Assembly (NCBI RefSeq): GCF_000611645.1
Contig: NW_014013586.1
Location: 9,896 to 49,026 of the forward strand
Direction of reading: 5' to 3'
From: Monoraphidium neglectum
Taxonomy: Eukaryota; Chlorophyta; Chlorophyceae; Sphaeropleales; Selenastraceae
Length of the DNA stretch: 39,131 nt
The notes below the pieces were generated by a model. The model was not told the origin of the DNA, ran no database searches, and worked only from the letters and a program-made list of their open reading frames with translations. This document shows positions 22,091 to 32,188 of this stretch, piece after piece. The stretch's first letter is position 1, and each line of letters opens with the position of its first letter. The position numbers and the translations under genes were made by a program.

Positions 22091-23680
22091 GCCTCCGGCA
22101 AGGTGCGGCCGGCAGGGTCTGGCCACCATACTGAGTATGCGCCTGCGTACTGGTCCGCTCCGTTGTCCCCGCTTTTGCTGCAACAAGCAACGGCGAAGTA
22201 AAGAGAAACGAGGATACTGGCTCCGGCGCTGCGTGCCCTGCGGCCTTGTCGAAGCCCGCCTGGCCTAGCGAGCTTTGTGCACCAGATGGCACAGCGCGCC
22301 TGGGCAGCGGTGTGAGCTCGCTTGTGCTTGCGCGGTCCTGCCTGGATCTGTCCCCTCTCCTGCCGCACACCTCTCTGGGTCTATGCGGTACATTGAATGC
22401 TTGAAAGATACATGTCTGTGGCTCTTTTTCGTGGCGAAATGCTGCTTTTGACGGAGTGATAATCCGCAGTCCCGTTGATCGCGGCAGCCAAGCCGACGCA
22501 CGCGGTTGTCAGGAGGCATTGTGAGGTGGAGCAGGCGCCCCGCCCCTCCTTTGTGCGTGGTTGGCGGGCTGTTGGCCCTGGCCCCCAAGCACGTTCAAGC
22601 ATGCTTGCTTCTCAGCACGAGCGCTTTGACATGAGCTCAACAACCGCTGCTGCAGGATCCAACTTACATGTTGATGCAGGCTGTCATCTGACTCTGTGGC
22701 TTTGCCATGCAGCAGCCGTGGTGGGCTGCGGCGCTGTGCGACACCACAGCAGCCACAACCTGCCGGCATGCAGCATCGCTTTTGCCGAGCACACTTGCAG
22801 AGCCTTGCGTGAAGGGCACTGCCTCTCTGCCCCCTGCTGATGGGACACGGCCGTCGCACCTGCGAGCAGGCCGATGGCAAAGCAAGCTAGCTCAAGCCAG
22901 CTCACCTGCTTGCATGCATGCCGGCTTTCCCAAAACCTGCTTGCAGCCACTGTGGGCTTTTGGTGGGGTGCGGTGCACATGCATGGGTTTGAAGCAGGGT
23001 ATGCAGCTTGTTTCCTTGCCCTTTTTGCACCCAATGAGTGCTGTCAAAGGCTTTCATGGGGCGTTGAACAGTGCCAACGTGTGCAAGGACGACTGTAAAT
23101 TGTAATCCTCTGAGGTTTCCGCTCTGTTTATGGGTTGGTGGGGTGGGTGGGGCAAACAACTTGTTCCTCCCTGCTGACTCACCTCGGGCTGTGCTATGCC
23201 AATGCCATTTCTGTGAGAGTCACATTCCATCAACGATGTGCGTTGTTCAACAGACCGCCACTCCCCTCTACCTGCTATACAACAATATATTTGCCTTCCT
23301 GCCTCACACGCTGGCAGGCCCTACTACAGGCGTCAAGCCTGTGCCCACAGCAACGTTTCAGGCGTGTAAAGCTAGCAGTTCTTTGCACACACAGAATGCT
23401 GTATCACATATGTAACTCTGCTGCTTGATGTGACAATATGCTGTGCATCATGTGTGCAGTTTGTGCCAGCTCGCTGGTACCACCGTCATCAATCACTTGC
23501 CTACAAACTTTATGAGAGCGCGTCACTTCAATTGTTGTCCATAAGCTGCATCACGCCAAAAGACCATCAAGACTGCAAAGCTGATCCACACTATGGTTGT
23601 GGGTAATACCGTAATGTCATACTCAATTCTGATTTGTCGATATCACAGTATATATGTGCGGTAACACGATCTGGCAATAT

Positions 23681-23685
23681 TTACA
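23681..23685 (-). promoter_or_regulatory. Candidate poly(A) signal for the secreted-protein gene
   Basis: This minus-strand TGTAA is about 390 bases past the stop at 24072. It is the nearest match seen; the distance makes the assignment weak. Confidence 0.35.
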
Positions 23686-24071
23686 AGGGCATGTGCCTCA
23701 CTTGCATATACACGAGACAAGGAGGCCAGCAAGTACAGGGCGCCAACCGCCGGTGGCTGGCGCAAAACAATGGACATGTTTCTACATCAAGTTTGCAAAA
23801 AGGGGGTGCAAGGATATTCAGAATAGTTTTCATACATGTCCCAACAAACCAACATATCACTTTGGGAAATACTCCAGCAAACTATCCTGTCCTACAACAG
23901 ACTGCCGACGCAGGGTTGATTCAGCAGAGTGGATGCGCCGGCGCTGGAGGTTCGCTGCAAGCGAAGTGGCAAGCAGACCACTCATGGTGGTGCAGATTTG
24001 CAAATACCGCACAGGTACCCCGACAAAATGCACGCTGTCTGGCCTTGCTTCTTGTCGCATGAGCTGAGTAC

Positions 24072-25190
24072 TCAGCCCAGGATGCCGCCCAGCTGGGAGA
24101 AGATGTTGCTCAGGAGGTTGAAGAGGGTCGTGTTATCCAGGATGCCCGTCAGCCCGCACAGCAGGTTGGCCAGGAGGGCCCCAGGACCGGTCTGACCGGT
24201 GATGGTCAGGATCAGCTGGTTCAGGTTCACATTGATGCCCAGCAGGTCAACAAACAGGGGGCCGAGGACGAGGTCCAGGATGTTGCACTGTTGTCAGGAT
24301 GGTGGGGTGTGCGTGGGGAGGAGGGAAGGTAAAAGGGCATCGGGTCTGGAGAGCGCATCGGGTCTGGAAAGGAAGCTGCGGCAGATACAAGGTGGGGACA
24401 AGCATTGATCATCAAGAGCACTGCTGGCAGCCCAAAGCTGACAACTTTGGGATCACTGCGCAGTGGTGGTACCATATCCAGCTACGTAGCACAGGCTCAG
24501 CCTTGAGGCAGAATCTGCTTCGTGCGTACAGAGCTATGCAGGATGGCGCAGGTGTCGACAGTTTTGTGCGCAATTCTCTTCCATAAGATGGCGCATACAC
24601 ACCTGTGCGTTCAGGCGCCTGCCTCCGCTGACAGGGGTCAGGACAGCGTCGGCGACGGGCCAGTTAAAGGCCTTCGTCTTGGAGGCGTCCCTGACACTGG
24701 TGATGACCGTGGACAAGGCGACTCCCTTCACACACTTGGGATCCACAGCTTGGTCGCATTTGGCCACGCCATTGAAGTTGACCTTGAAAACCTAAGGATG
24801 GGGCCCAGCCGCAAAACCCCCATCTCCTGTATCTTGCGAGCCCAACAAACACTCCTGCATGCGCGCAAGTGAACGTTCTCACACGTGTGCATGCACATGC
24901 GCGCACACAAGATCCATCAATGTGCAACGTAAGTGCGCATGCATGCGTGCGTCCATGCATGCGCCTTGCGTGCAGAAGCAGCTGGCGGGCCAGTTGCGTG
25001 CAGCCATTCGGACCTCATTGTCCTGCTTGAACATGACGCCATTGAGCCAATTCTTGGCGCCGATGAAGCCACCCTGTGTGTTGTCGTCAGCCCCCGCCGG
25101 GCGGTCAGCCTTCGCAGGGGCAGCGAGGCCAGCAACCAGCAGGGCCACGGTCGCAACCGCCAGCAGCCCATGAGAGGAAGGACGCGGCAT
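24072..25190 (-). CDS. Small secreted protein with bacterial-type LGPL domain (3 exons)
   Basis: Exons on minus: 25190-25014, 24791-24603, 24287-24072, all phase 0, giving 193 residues. Residues 1-28 form a signal peptide: basic start, core GLLAVATVALLVAGLAA, likely cut after APAKA. The middle (about 60-122) is a polar beta-like segment with Cys71 and Cys79. The C-terminal exon opens with Cys123 in CNILDLVLGPLFVDLLGINV, continues with LNQLILTITGQTGPGALL and NLLCGLTG (Cys166), and ends in apolar LFNLLSNIFSQLGGILG. From memory, this order (polar domain, C-x-L-x-LxLGPL-x-LDLLG, ITxQxGxG, NLLC) is typical of secreted proteins of Actinobacteria; I know no function for it. Cys123 and Cys166 may pair. 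The first donor (GAG|GTCCGA) is weak. The intron-rich form and intact frame suggest an active algal gene. Confidence 0.8.
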
Positions 25191-26298
25191 GGTTGCGGTG
25201 GAGTGTTGATTAATTATGTTCCCGTACAACGCTTTGAAGTTGTGGAACTTATCAAAGCTTGACGAGCTTTACTGTATGTACCCGTCAGCTTTCGACCGCG
25301 GCCACCGACACACAGTCGGACGGCCTGTGTGTCGCGATCCGGGTGGCCCTCACGTTATATCGAAAGGTATGCCAAAAGTTTTTGAATTGGTCACCTGCAG
25401 GTGGGGGGTGCTGGGGAATGATTTGGGCGCCAGCAATCCAGGCTGCGACTCCCACCTGCAGACCCTCATTCCTGATCAACCGCGTATGCAGCACTTGCGA
25501 GCCTGCGCTCTACAGCTCCACAGCAAAATTATCATCAAGATTATGACAATGTAGTTCATTCTTGATGCCAACAGCAACAAACGCCGCACAGGGCCTGAAC
25601 GCAGGCCAGCGCTGGGTTGGAAGGCGTACAGGATTATGTGGGAGTTTTCAACAGAGGGACCCCAGGTGCGCGTCGTGCTTGGACCCTTTGGAAAGTCAGA
25701 CTGCAAAGTTGAATTGGTGTCACTCTCTGGTGGTGAGAGGGCATTTTCATACCACTTGTGGCCAGCTGCCAAGTTGGACAGCTGTCCGAGCGCCATTTGA
25801 CGGTCAACGGTCTTGACTGCACCCACCTGCGTCCTGGTTGCGTGTGTTGCTCTCAATTGTTCCTACCTGAGACTACGTCATCATCCACGTGTGCCTTGAC
25901 ATCCCTGTACATGCATGTTTGCCCGTTTGTTGTCTCAAAGCCTTGCTGCTCTGTGCTGGCACGGCAACACCGCCCACACCGTGCACTTCCATCGCACTGT
26001 TGCAGGTGACAGTGGTCTACTCGGTTGTGCAGCTGTCGTTTCAGTGCAGTTTACAATACCAACACCCGAAGATTTCTCGCCACATCCAGTCGCTTCTGAA
26101 CCGCGGACATGTTGCAGCAGCGGGTGAGATTATCTCACAGCAGGCCGCAATGAGCGCCCGTTTGCCTTGGCAGTCTCAATCAGGTCTCACAAATATCACG
26201 CAGGTTGTATCGGCACGCGCCGGTTGCGCCCAAACTGCATGCGACAGCAGGTGCGCCAGCAGTGGCGAGCGCGAGTGCGCACCGCCGCCACTGGTTTG
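25191..26298. other. Region between divergent secreted-protein and HCF164 genes
   Basis: This region must hold both promoters. No TATA box stands out. One minus-strand exon-like frame is listed separately. A plus-strand ATG at 25915 begins a short mitochondrial-like leader (MFARLLSQSLAAL), followed by TTGCAG|GTGACA near 26006. It might be an upstream exon of the HCF164-like gene, but the joint is not established. Confidence 0.35.
25476..25826 (-). CDS. Possible C-terminal exon with membrane segment
   Basis: After the acceptor ACGCAG the minus strand is open for 116 codons to a stop. It begins VGAVKTVDRQMALGQLSNLA, and a hydrophobic helix (MNYIVIILMIILLWS) lies near the end. No partner exon or family is recognised; chance cannot be excluded. 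Confidence 0.28.
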   Translation of the reverse strand: MGAVKTVDRQMALGQLSNLAAGHKWYENALSPPESDTNSTLQSDFPKGPSTTRTWGPSVENSHIILYAFQPSAGLRSGPVRRLLLLASRMNYIVIILMIILLWSCRAQARKCCIRG

Positions 26299-27812
26299 AT
26301 GAGCAGAGCGTTTGGTTGCCGCTACTGGCGCAGCATAGTTGACAACAGCTGTCACATAATTATCACTGCAGCAGCGTTTTATGGAGCTCTGCAAAACAAG
26401 CAGATAGTTGCACACTGGACCGTCACCCGAAAGACGCCTGTCCCTGCTTTCCCTCGCGGCAGGGCTGTCGCTGCGCGACCGGCACCGCGCAGACGCTGTG
26501 TGGTGCCTCGTATCCGCGCTCAGCAGCAGGATGGACCCTCAGATGCCACACTTGAGGCCGCGCCTGCCCAGCAGCAGCAGCAGCAGCCGCAGCAGCAGCA
26601 GCAGCAGCCCGTCGCATCGACGAGCAGCGGCGGCGGCAATGGCCTCCTCGCCGGCGGCGCCGTGGCCATGGGTGTGGTGGTTTTCGCCGCCTCCCGGCTG
26701 CTCGCGGGAGGGCCGTCCCTGGCCGCACTGGAGAGTGAGGCGGTGCCCCTGGACGTCGCTCTGAGCAACGGGCGGCCCACGCTCGTTGAGTTTTATGCCT
26801 CATGGTGCGCACCGAGCGCACCCGAGCGTGTGCCAAGGCGCCGGCCCGCGCCCGCGCGGTGGCGTGACCAATCCATTCTCAGGCGCGCGGCAGGGGACGC
26901 CGTGACGGTGAGGCTGTGAAGAGGACCGCAGCCGGGAGGACCGCAGCCGGGCGCACGCCTTGAGACATCCACCTAGCCCGGCGGACCCCACACGACAAAC
27001 CGTGTGCTTGCCCACCCGAAGGTGTGACGTGTGCCGCGCCCTGGTGCCGGCCGAGGTCGAGCTGGAGCGCGCCTACAAGGACCGCGTCAATTTTGTGATG
27101 CTCAACGTAGACAATGCAAAATGGGCGCCAGAGGTCAGCAACAAGACACATGGGGAAGGGGCAGCACGGGGCATGAGCACGTCCCTGCTCAGTGCGGGCA
27201 GGCTGCACGGGCGGGATGCGGTGGCGGTGGCGCCTGTGCATGCTCCTGCATTGCGCGGGCTGTGCCTGGGGCGCTTCGAAATTCGCCCGGATTGCTTTGC
27301 GTACATCTACGCCCCGTTCCACTTTTGCATGCCCATCCTTGTCCACCCTGTTGCGCGAACGCACAAACGCGTTGGCTCGCCCCCCCCCCCCCCGCAGGTG
27401 ATGGACTACGGCGTCAACGGCATCCCCCACTTTGTGTTCCTGGGGCCGGACGGCGAGCCCCTCGCCGCCGCGGTGGGCAAGGTGCCCACGCAGGTCTTGT
27501 CAGGTGCGCTCATGCATGCCGCACGTTTGTCGATTGCAGCCGCATGCGCGCGAACTGGCATGGCCCCTGCTCCTTGTGGTGCAGTGGCTGCTGTTCTGGT
27601 GGACTGGGCGCGACGACATGACGTCATCAATGCTGGCTGTTGCACCCCCATTACCTGTCTCCCTTGCCGCCACCTCAGCCAACGTGGACGCCCTGGCGGA
27701 GGGACGCGAGCTGCCCTACGCGCGCATGAGGGGCGCCACCTCGTCCCTTCCTGCGCCGGACGCCAGCTTTGGCGGCGCCCAGAAGCTGGCCAACCCCCGC
27801 GACCACGCGTGA
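26299..27812 (+). CDS. HCF164: HCF164-like thylakoid thioredoxin (4 exons, start uncertain)
   Basis: Membrane-anchored thioredoxin that carries reducing power across the thylakoid membrane for cytochrome c maturation and b6f assembly. Exons: 26299-26804, 27022-27133, 27398-27503, 27679-27812; internal phases agree. Numbered from ATG 26299 (285 residues), the protein has an Arg-rich transit region, a Gln-rich insert (91-103), a membrane anchor [18 protein letters not shown] (115-132) and the redox site Trp169-Cys170-Asp-Val-Cys173, assembled across intron 1. Then come [16 protein letters not shown] and [18 protein letters not shown] with the cis-Pro, and a tail containing [16 protein letters not shown]. 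These match plant HCF164 closely (its site is WCEVC). The first exon frame is also open further upstream, with another ATG at 26239, or a separate leader exon may exist. The start is therefore a guess, while everything from residue 45 on is secure. Confidence 0.88.
26922..26951. repeat. 15-base tandem duplication in HCF164 intron 1
   Basis: AGGACCGCAGCCGGG is repeated exactly at 26922-26936 and 26937-26951. Confidence 0.9.
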
Positions 27813-28414
27813 TATGAGTGCAGACGCCTGTGACTGCAGCCGCGGACAATGTGGCTGAGACGCTGGCCTAGCCAGTGCTTTGGCAGGCCGCTTCGGCAGT
27901 TGCTGAGAGGGTCTGTGCCTCAGAATGTCATGTCTAGCCTGCCTGCCAGGGCTGTTTCCGCAGGCCAAGCTCAGAGTGAAGTGTGGGATCGCCCGTGATT
28001 AAGTGAGCAGCACCCCCCGTCCTTGTTGTCTTCCATTGCAACGCAACAAAGCAAATCACCCGCCGCACGTCGGCAATCTTTCAGCCGCGCCAACAGCACC
28101 TCGCTTGCTGTGGAAAGTAGAGTCTTTGATGCAAGCGCCATCCGTGGCGACCCACTGTAAAAAGGAGCAGTCATGCCAAAACGTGCAGAGGTGCTAACCC
28201 AGGGAAAAGCACAGCGTTGTGTTTCCCTCACCTGGGCCACTAGTGGAACATCCCCGCAGCATTCACACTCTCCCTAACGGGCTCCCAAGGCAGCCGCACA
28301 GCAGCCGCAGCCTAGGCCGGCCGACGCAGCTGCGCGACACCAGGGCACGCAGCAGCGAGCCGGCTGATGCAGCATCCCTCGGCGCCGCGCCAGCGCGCGA
28401 GGTGACGTCACCTG
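27813..28414. other. Convergent 3' flanks of HCF164 and TCAIM-like genes
   Basis: This gap lies between two stop codons of convergent genes. It contains one plus-strand TGTAA and no coding frame worth reporting. Confidence 0.5.
28156..28160 (+). promoter_or_regulatory. Candidate TGTAA poly(A) signal of the HCF164-like gene
   Basis: It lies about 345 bases past the stop codon and is the only plus-strand TGTAA seen in the gap. Confidence 0.55.
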
Positions 28415-29176
28415 TCATGGCTCCGCGTCCCAGGCGATGTCGACGCTCTGCCCCTCCACCCGATTGGCGTCCGACACGCGCACGCTCAGGCCCTCCGCCG
28501 ACTGCAGCAGCGCCGCGGCGTGCTGCAGCAGCCGCGCGCAGGCGGACTCGAACTGGTTGTGGGTGATGAGGGGGTCCCTAGTCAGCCGCCGCAGCCGCAG
28601 CCGCCGCCGCACGCGGGCAGAGAGGTCCTCGACGCGCGCCTCTTGGCTACGCCGCTGCGTCAAGGCGCGCAGCGCCTCTGCGCCGCGGTCCTGTGCGAGC
28701 AGATTTGGGGCGACTCAAGGGTTCAGGATGAAAAAATTCTGACTGGTAGCTCCGCCCGCAGGGAACCAGTGGGTGTATGTGCGAGCTACGTGGCTCGTTT
28801 GATGGGTGGGTGGCGCAGTGGCGCCGAGATCTGAGAGTGACGTTTGGCGAGTAAGGGCGCGCAGGCTGCGTCACCACTCCAAGCACCAACCCTCGTCCCT
28901 CGTGCCCGCTGCCTTGCGGGCGCCCCTCCCACCTGCACAAATCCGTAGACTTGGTGGGCCTCTGCAGACACGGGCACTTGCAGGCAGCCCATCCCCTCGG
29001 ACACCTCAAAGCCACTGCCCCTACCACTGCCACTGCCGCTGCCGCTGCCACTGCCGGCCGCACCGCCACCGCCGCTGCCACCGCCGGCCCCGCCCTCGGC
29101 ACTGCTTTGCAGAGGTGCCACGTACAGCGGCAACTCAGAGAAGGGTGGCGGCGTTTGGGCTCTGCTGGTCCCCGGT

Positions 29177-29212
<36 letters not shown>

Positions 29213-31079
29213 CTGCTGCGCGGTGCGCCCGCAGCCGCAACTGGTCCGTACTGCGCCGAGTGCTTGGCGAGCCGCTCAAGGAACAGCCTGTGGTGGCGGG
29301 GTGTTTGTTAGCCGGGTGGCGCAGCAGGCAAGGCCCATGCGAGGTTGGCAACATATGCAACAATTTGCACCATGCCCGCGACCTCACGCAGTGATGACGC
29401 GCCTGTGAACAACCTGGCTGTCAGCACGGCCACACCTCCCCTCACACCCGTTGCGCCCTCAACCATGCAACCCCTCCTGCACCTGTAGTCGGGGGTCATC
29501 GCCAGCGCCGCCGGCGCAAACACCATCCCCAGCCCCGCCGCGCCCGCCACCGCGCCCTCGAGCCGCCGCAGCGCCGCGGCGGCCTCGCGCCTCGACGCCG
29601 CGAAGCGCAGGTCGGCCCCTCCGAGGAAGTCGGCCCAGAACTCACGGTCTTCCTCGGACGCGTCCAGCCACAGGGTCCCGCGCACATCCATGACGGTCCT
29701 GCAAAGCGGGCGGCATCGGCAAAGATGCATGATGCGTTTTTTCGTCAGTGGGGTGACCACGGCTCAGTTTGTTGTCCGCGACGAGGTGGCTTGTGTGGCT
29801 GTTTCTGCGATGCGCACACATTTATGTCTGTGAGAAGGCTTCAACCACGCGTGCACCATGAGGACCCGAACACACAGCGCGAGCCAGGTTTGTGAACAAG
29901 CTGCCATGCTCGTTGACGAACCCTTGCAGAAGGTCAGGCAAGACGGGGGGGCAAGCACACCCAAAACTGCCGAACTCAAATGAGAGCCAATGCCCACTTT
30001 GAGCCGAACATGATGTGTGCGCCTGTGACGTCAGCCCCCTCCGTCGCCAGCTCGTCCAGCACCCGCGCCAGCGCCTGAGGTGGAGTTGGCCGGCGCGACG
30101 GATGGCGTGCTCAACATGATGTGTTTTGGTGTACAGGTGGCGGGCGCGAAGTTGAGGAGGCAGGCACACGGCATGACGGACCAATCGCCTGTAGACTGCC
30201 TCGCGAGTGCGACGCAGGCGTGGGCTGGCAGCGCAGCACGGAGGCCCCAACAAAGCATGGCCGGTGGGCCGGGTCCACCCCTGCTTGTCGTCAAACCATC
30301 CCCAATCATTGCTGGGGCACCAATCGTGAATGCAAGCAGTCTTTCCCACAGGAGCCGCAACGGGTGTATGCGCCCCTCCGCGCCGCTCGCCTGCAGCAGC
30401 TCGACCTGGCGCGGCCCCGGGAAGTCGCCGGGGCCAAACCCAACGACGACCTGGGGCAGGCAGGGTGCGGGTGAGGGGGCAAGATGCGTGGCGCACTGGG
30501 TCAAGCGCCAGGATGGAGCCATCAACCCCATCCCCCACAGTGCTGCGGAGTGCCGTGGCCGGCTGACGCGACGATGGGACCCGTCTCAGAGCGGGCGGGC
30601 GTGTTGTGCGAAGATGAGTGCGGCTTAGGGCCTGGGACCAGGCCCGTGCTCACCTGCCGTGCGAGGCGCATTGCGCCGCGCATGTTGGCAGCCTGCACCT
30701 CCCAGCCAACGCCGCCCGACTCTGCTTGCCGTACCACCTACGCGTGCAGGCGACGGAGGGCGGGCGCCGCCATTTGGCGATATGGGTGATGTCACGATGA
30801 CGACGCAAATGATGGATGTTTCATCCATCACACCAGCCACCACGCTATCCTCCACTTCCACGAATCAGATTCAAACCATGTGAACGCCATACTGAAACAT
30901 CACCAAACAATGCACAAATACTTCTCCAAAACCCCTGCGCTCATGGTGCGTGAACCCAGGAACCGCTTTGTCGCGGCACACACCACACACACATCCGCGC
31001 GCATGCCTGCATCAAGCTACCCCTCAAGGCCCCACGTGCACGCGGCCACAAACTTACATATGCAAACATGCACACCACA

Positions 31080-31119
<40 letters not shown>

Positions 31120-32188
31120 CCACAAACACGCCCAAATGCAGCCACACACGCGCGCACACACAGTAACACACACAAAGACAATCTCTCACCCACTCACCTC
31201 GGCTGCCTCTGGTAGGAATACGAGCAGCCTCTGCCGCGCCGCCTGCTCCTCCTGTGTGTCTGCCAGGTCGGCGGTCAGCCCGCACATTCCCAGCAGCTTG
31301 GCAAGGGCTTTCTTGGTGGCCGCTGACAGCGCGCCGCCCCCGCCTGGGCTCGGCTCAGGCGGGGGAAGGGTCACCTCCGCCCGGGCCAGCGCTGCCCGAG
31401 CGACGGGCTTGGCGTCATCGCCCTCATCTGTGAGGACACGCGAAGGGGACGCATGGCTGTGTCTGCTTGTAGGGTATAATTATTACAAAGGAAAGCAGGG
31501 GTGCGGTGCATGGGGAGGCCGAGGCTGCTTGCATGCATCGCTGCAGGTTAACCGGCCATCCCCATGCAGCATTCACCTGTTGCATCGAAGTCCGTGGCTT
31601 CCGCGTCCTCCTGCGGCCTGAGGAAGAAGCGGAAGCGGTACGGCGTGCGCGCGGCGGGGCCGGCGTCGCCGGGCTCCCTCTTGGCGAGATCGAGGTACTC
31701 CTGGAGCAGCTGGAAGGAGCGCTGGTTCTCCGCCTGGGGACGCGGGTGAGGGCAGTGAGACAAGACAGGGGGGGTTGGGGCCAGCACGTGCGTGTGTATT
31801 GACAATCTGATGGGTTGGAGCCGGTGGGCGGAGGGAGGGCACGTGTTTATTGCCTTCTGGGGTGTGATGGCTTCCCAGCGGTGACTTCAAGGTTTGCCCC
31901 ACGGCTGAGGATGCGTGGGGAGCCAGGGTCCGGCCCTCTGTGCGGCCGCGCGTCCCCTTGTACCTGCTCCGCCGGCCACTCCGTGAAAAGGTCAGGATGC
32001 ACCTTCAAAAACAGCGATTTGATCGCGACCTTCAGCGGCAGAGCCGCGGGTGCTGCACCGCCTGCGTCGCCAGTGGCGCCGCTGCTCCAGAGTCGTCTGT
32101 CTTGAAGTTGCGATGACACGCACTGGGGCGCAATCCAGCGAGGCAATTCAATTGACAATTTTGCTATCAAGCACCGACCGCGGTTCAT
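28415..32188 (-). CDS. TCAIM-like DUF4460/DUF4461 protein (about 9 exons)
   Basis: Relative of animal TCAIM, a mitochondrial protein with a J-domain-like start; its role in algae is unknown. Exons on minus: 32188-31964, 31733-31577, 31427-31198, 30737-30654, 30450 to about 30376, one ending at 29998, 29698-29483, 29287-28933, 28690-28415. The N-terminal domain shows AIKSLFLKVHPDLFTEWPAE with the HPD motif at 64-66, then NQRSFQLLQEYLDLAKREPG, as in DUF4460. Later parts include VVVGFGPGDFPGPRQVELLQ, TVMDVRGTLWLDASEEDREF and a Gly/Ser-rich linker. The tail DPLITHNQFESACARLLQHA is followed by SVRVSDANRVEGQSVDIAW. The end of exon 5 and start of exon 6 are unresolved. Donor ATTG|GTGCCC with acceptor TTGAG|CACGCC keeps the frame; acceptor CTCAG|GCGCTGG (30074) has no phase-matching GT donor. 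The start is the first ATG, giving a basic leader. Confidence 0.78.
31079..31115. repeat. AC microsatellite in TCAIM-like intron 3
   Basis: A pure AC run on the plus strand means (GU)n in the minus-strand transcript. It lies inside the intron 30738-31197, with looser AC-rich sequence to 31170. Confidence 0.95.

Larger units (their letters stand above)
21817..24071. other. Long intergenic region, no nameable gene
   Basis: This region holds the 3' flank of the MscS-like gene and the downstream flank of the secreted-protein gene. Several frames of 80-190 codons exist on both strands, but none has a recognisable domain or a consistent exon chain. A GTAAGT donor-like site on minus near 22670 has no good partner. 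GC falls towards 23200-23900. Several TGTAA motifs occur: plus at 23094-23098, 23101-23105, 23365-23369 and 23411-23415, and minus at 23685-23681. A non-coding or rapidly evolving transcript ending near 23100 is possible but unproven. Confidence 0.4.

Noticed and set aside
21789..22370. 193-codon minus-strand frame after the MscS-like gene
   Set aside because: It overlaps the MscS stop and a tandem repeat, has no domain, and other frames of similar length cover the same stretch.
22664..23159. Minus-strand frames with a GTAAGT donor-like site near 22670
   Set aside because: No acceptor or continuing exon in phase was found, and the same GTAAG also reads as a stop; not enough for a gene.
24072..25190. 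Bacterial contamination as the source of the secreted-protein gene
   Set aside because: Three phase-0 introns and flanking algal genes on both sides argue for a genuine nuclear gene.
26423..26836. Arg-rich minus-strand frame over the HCF164 first exon
   Set aside because: It is antisense of the Gln-rich and anchor-coding region; the plus strand matches HCF164 in order.
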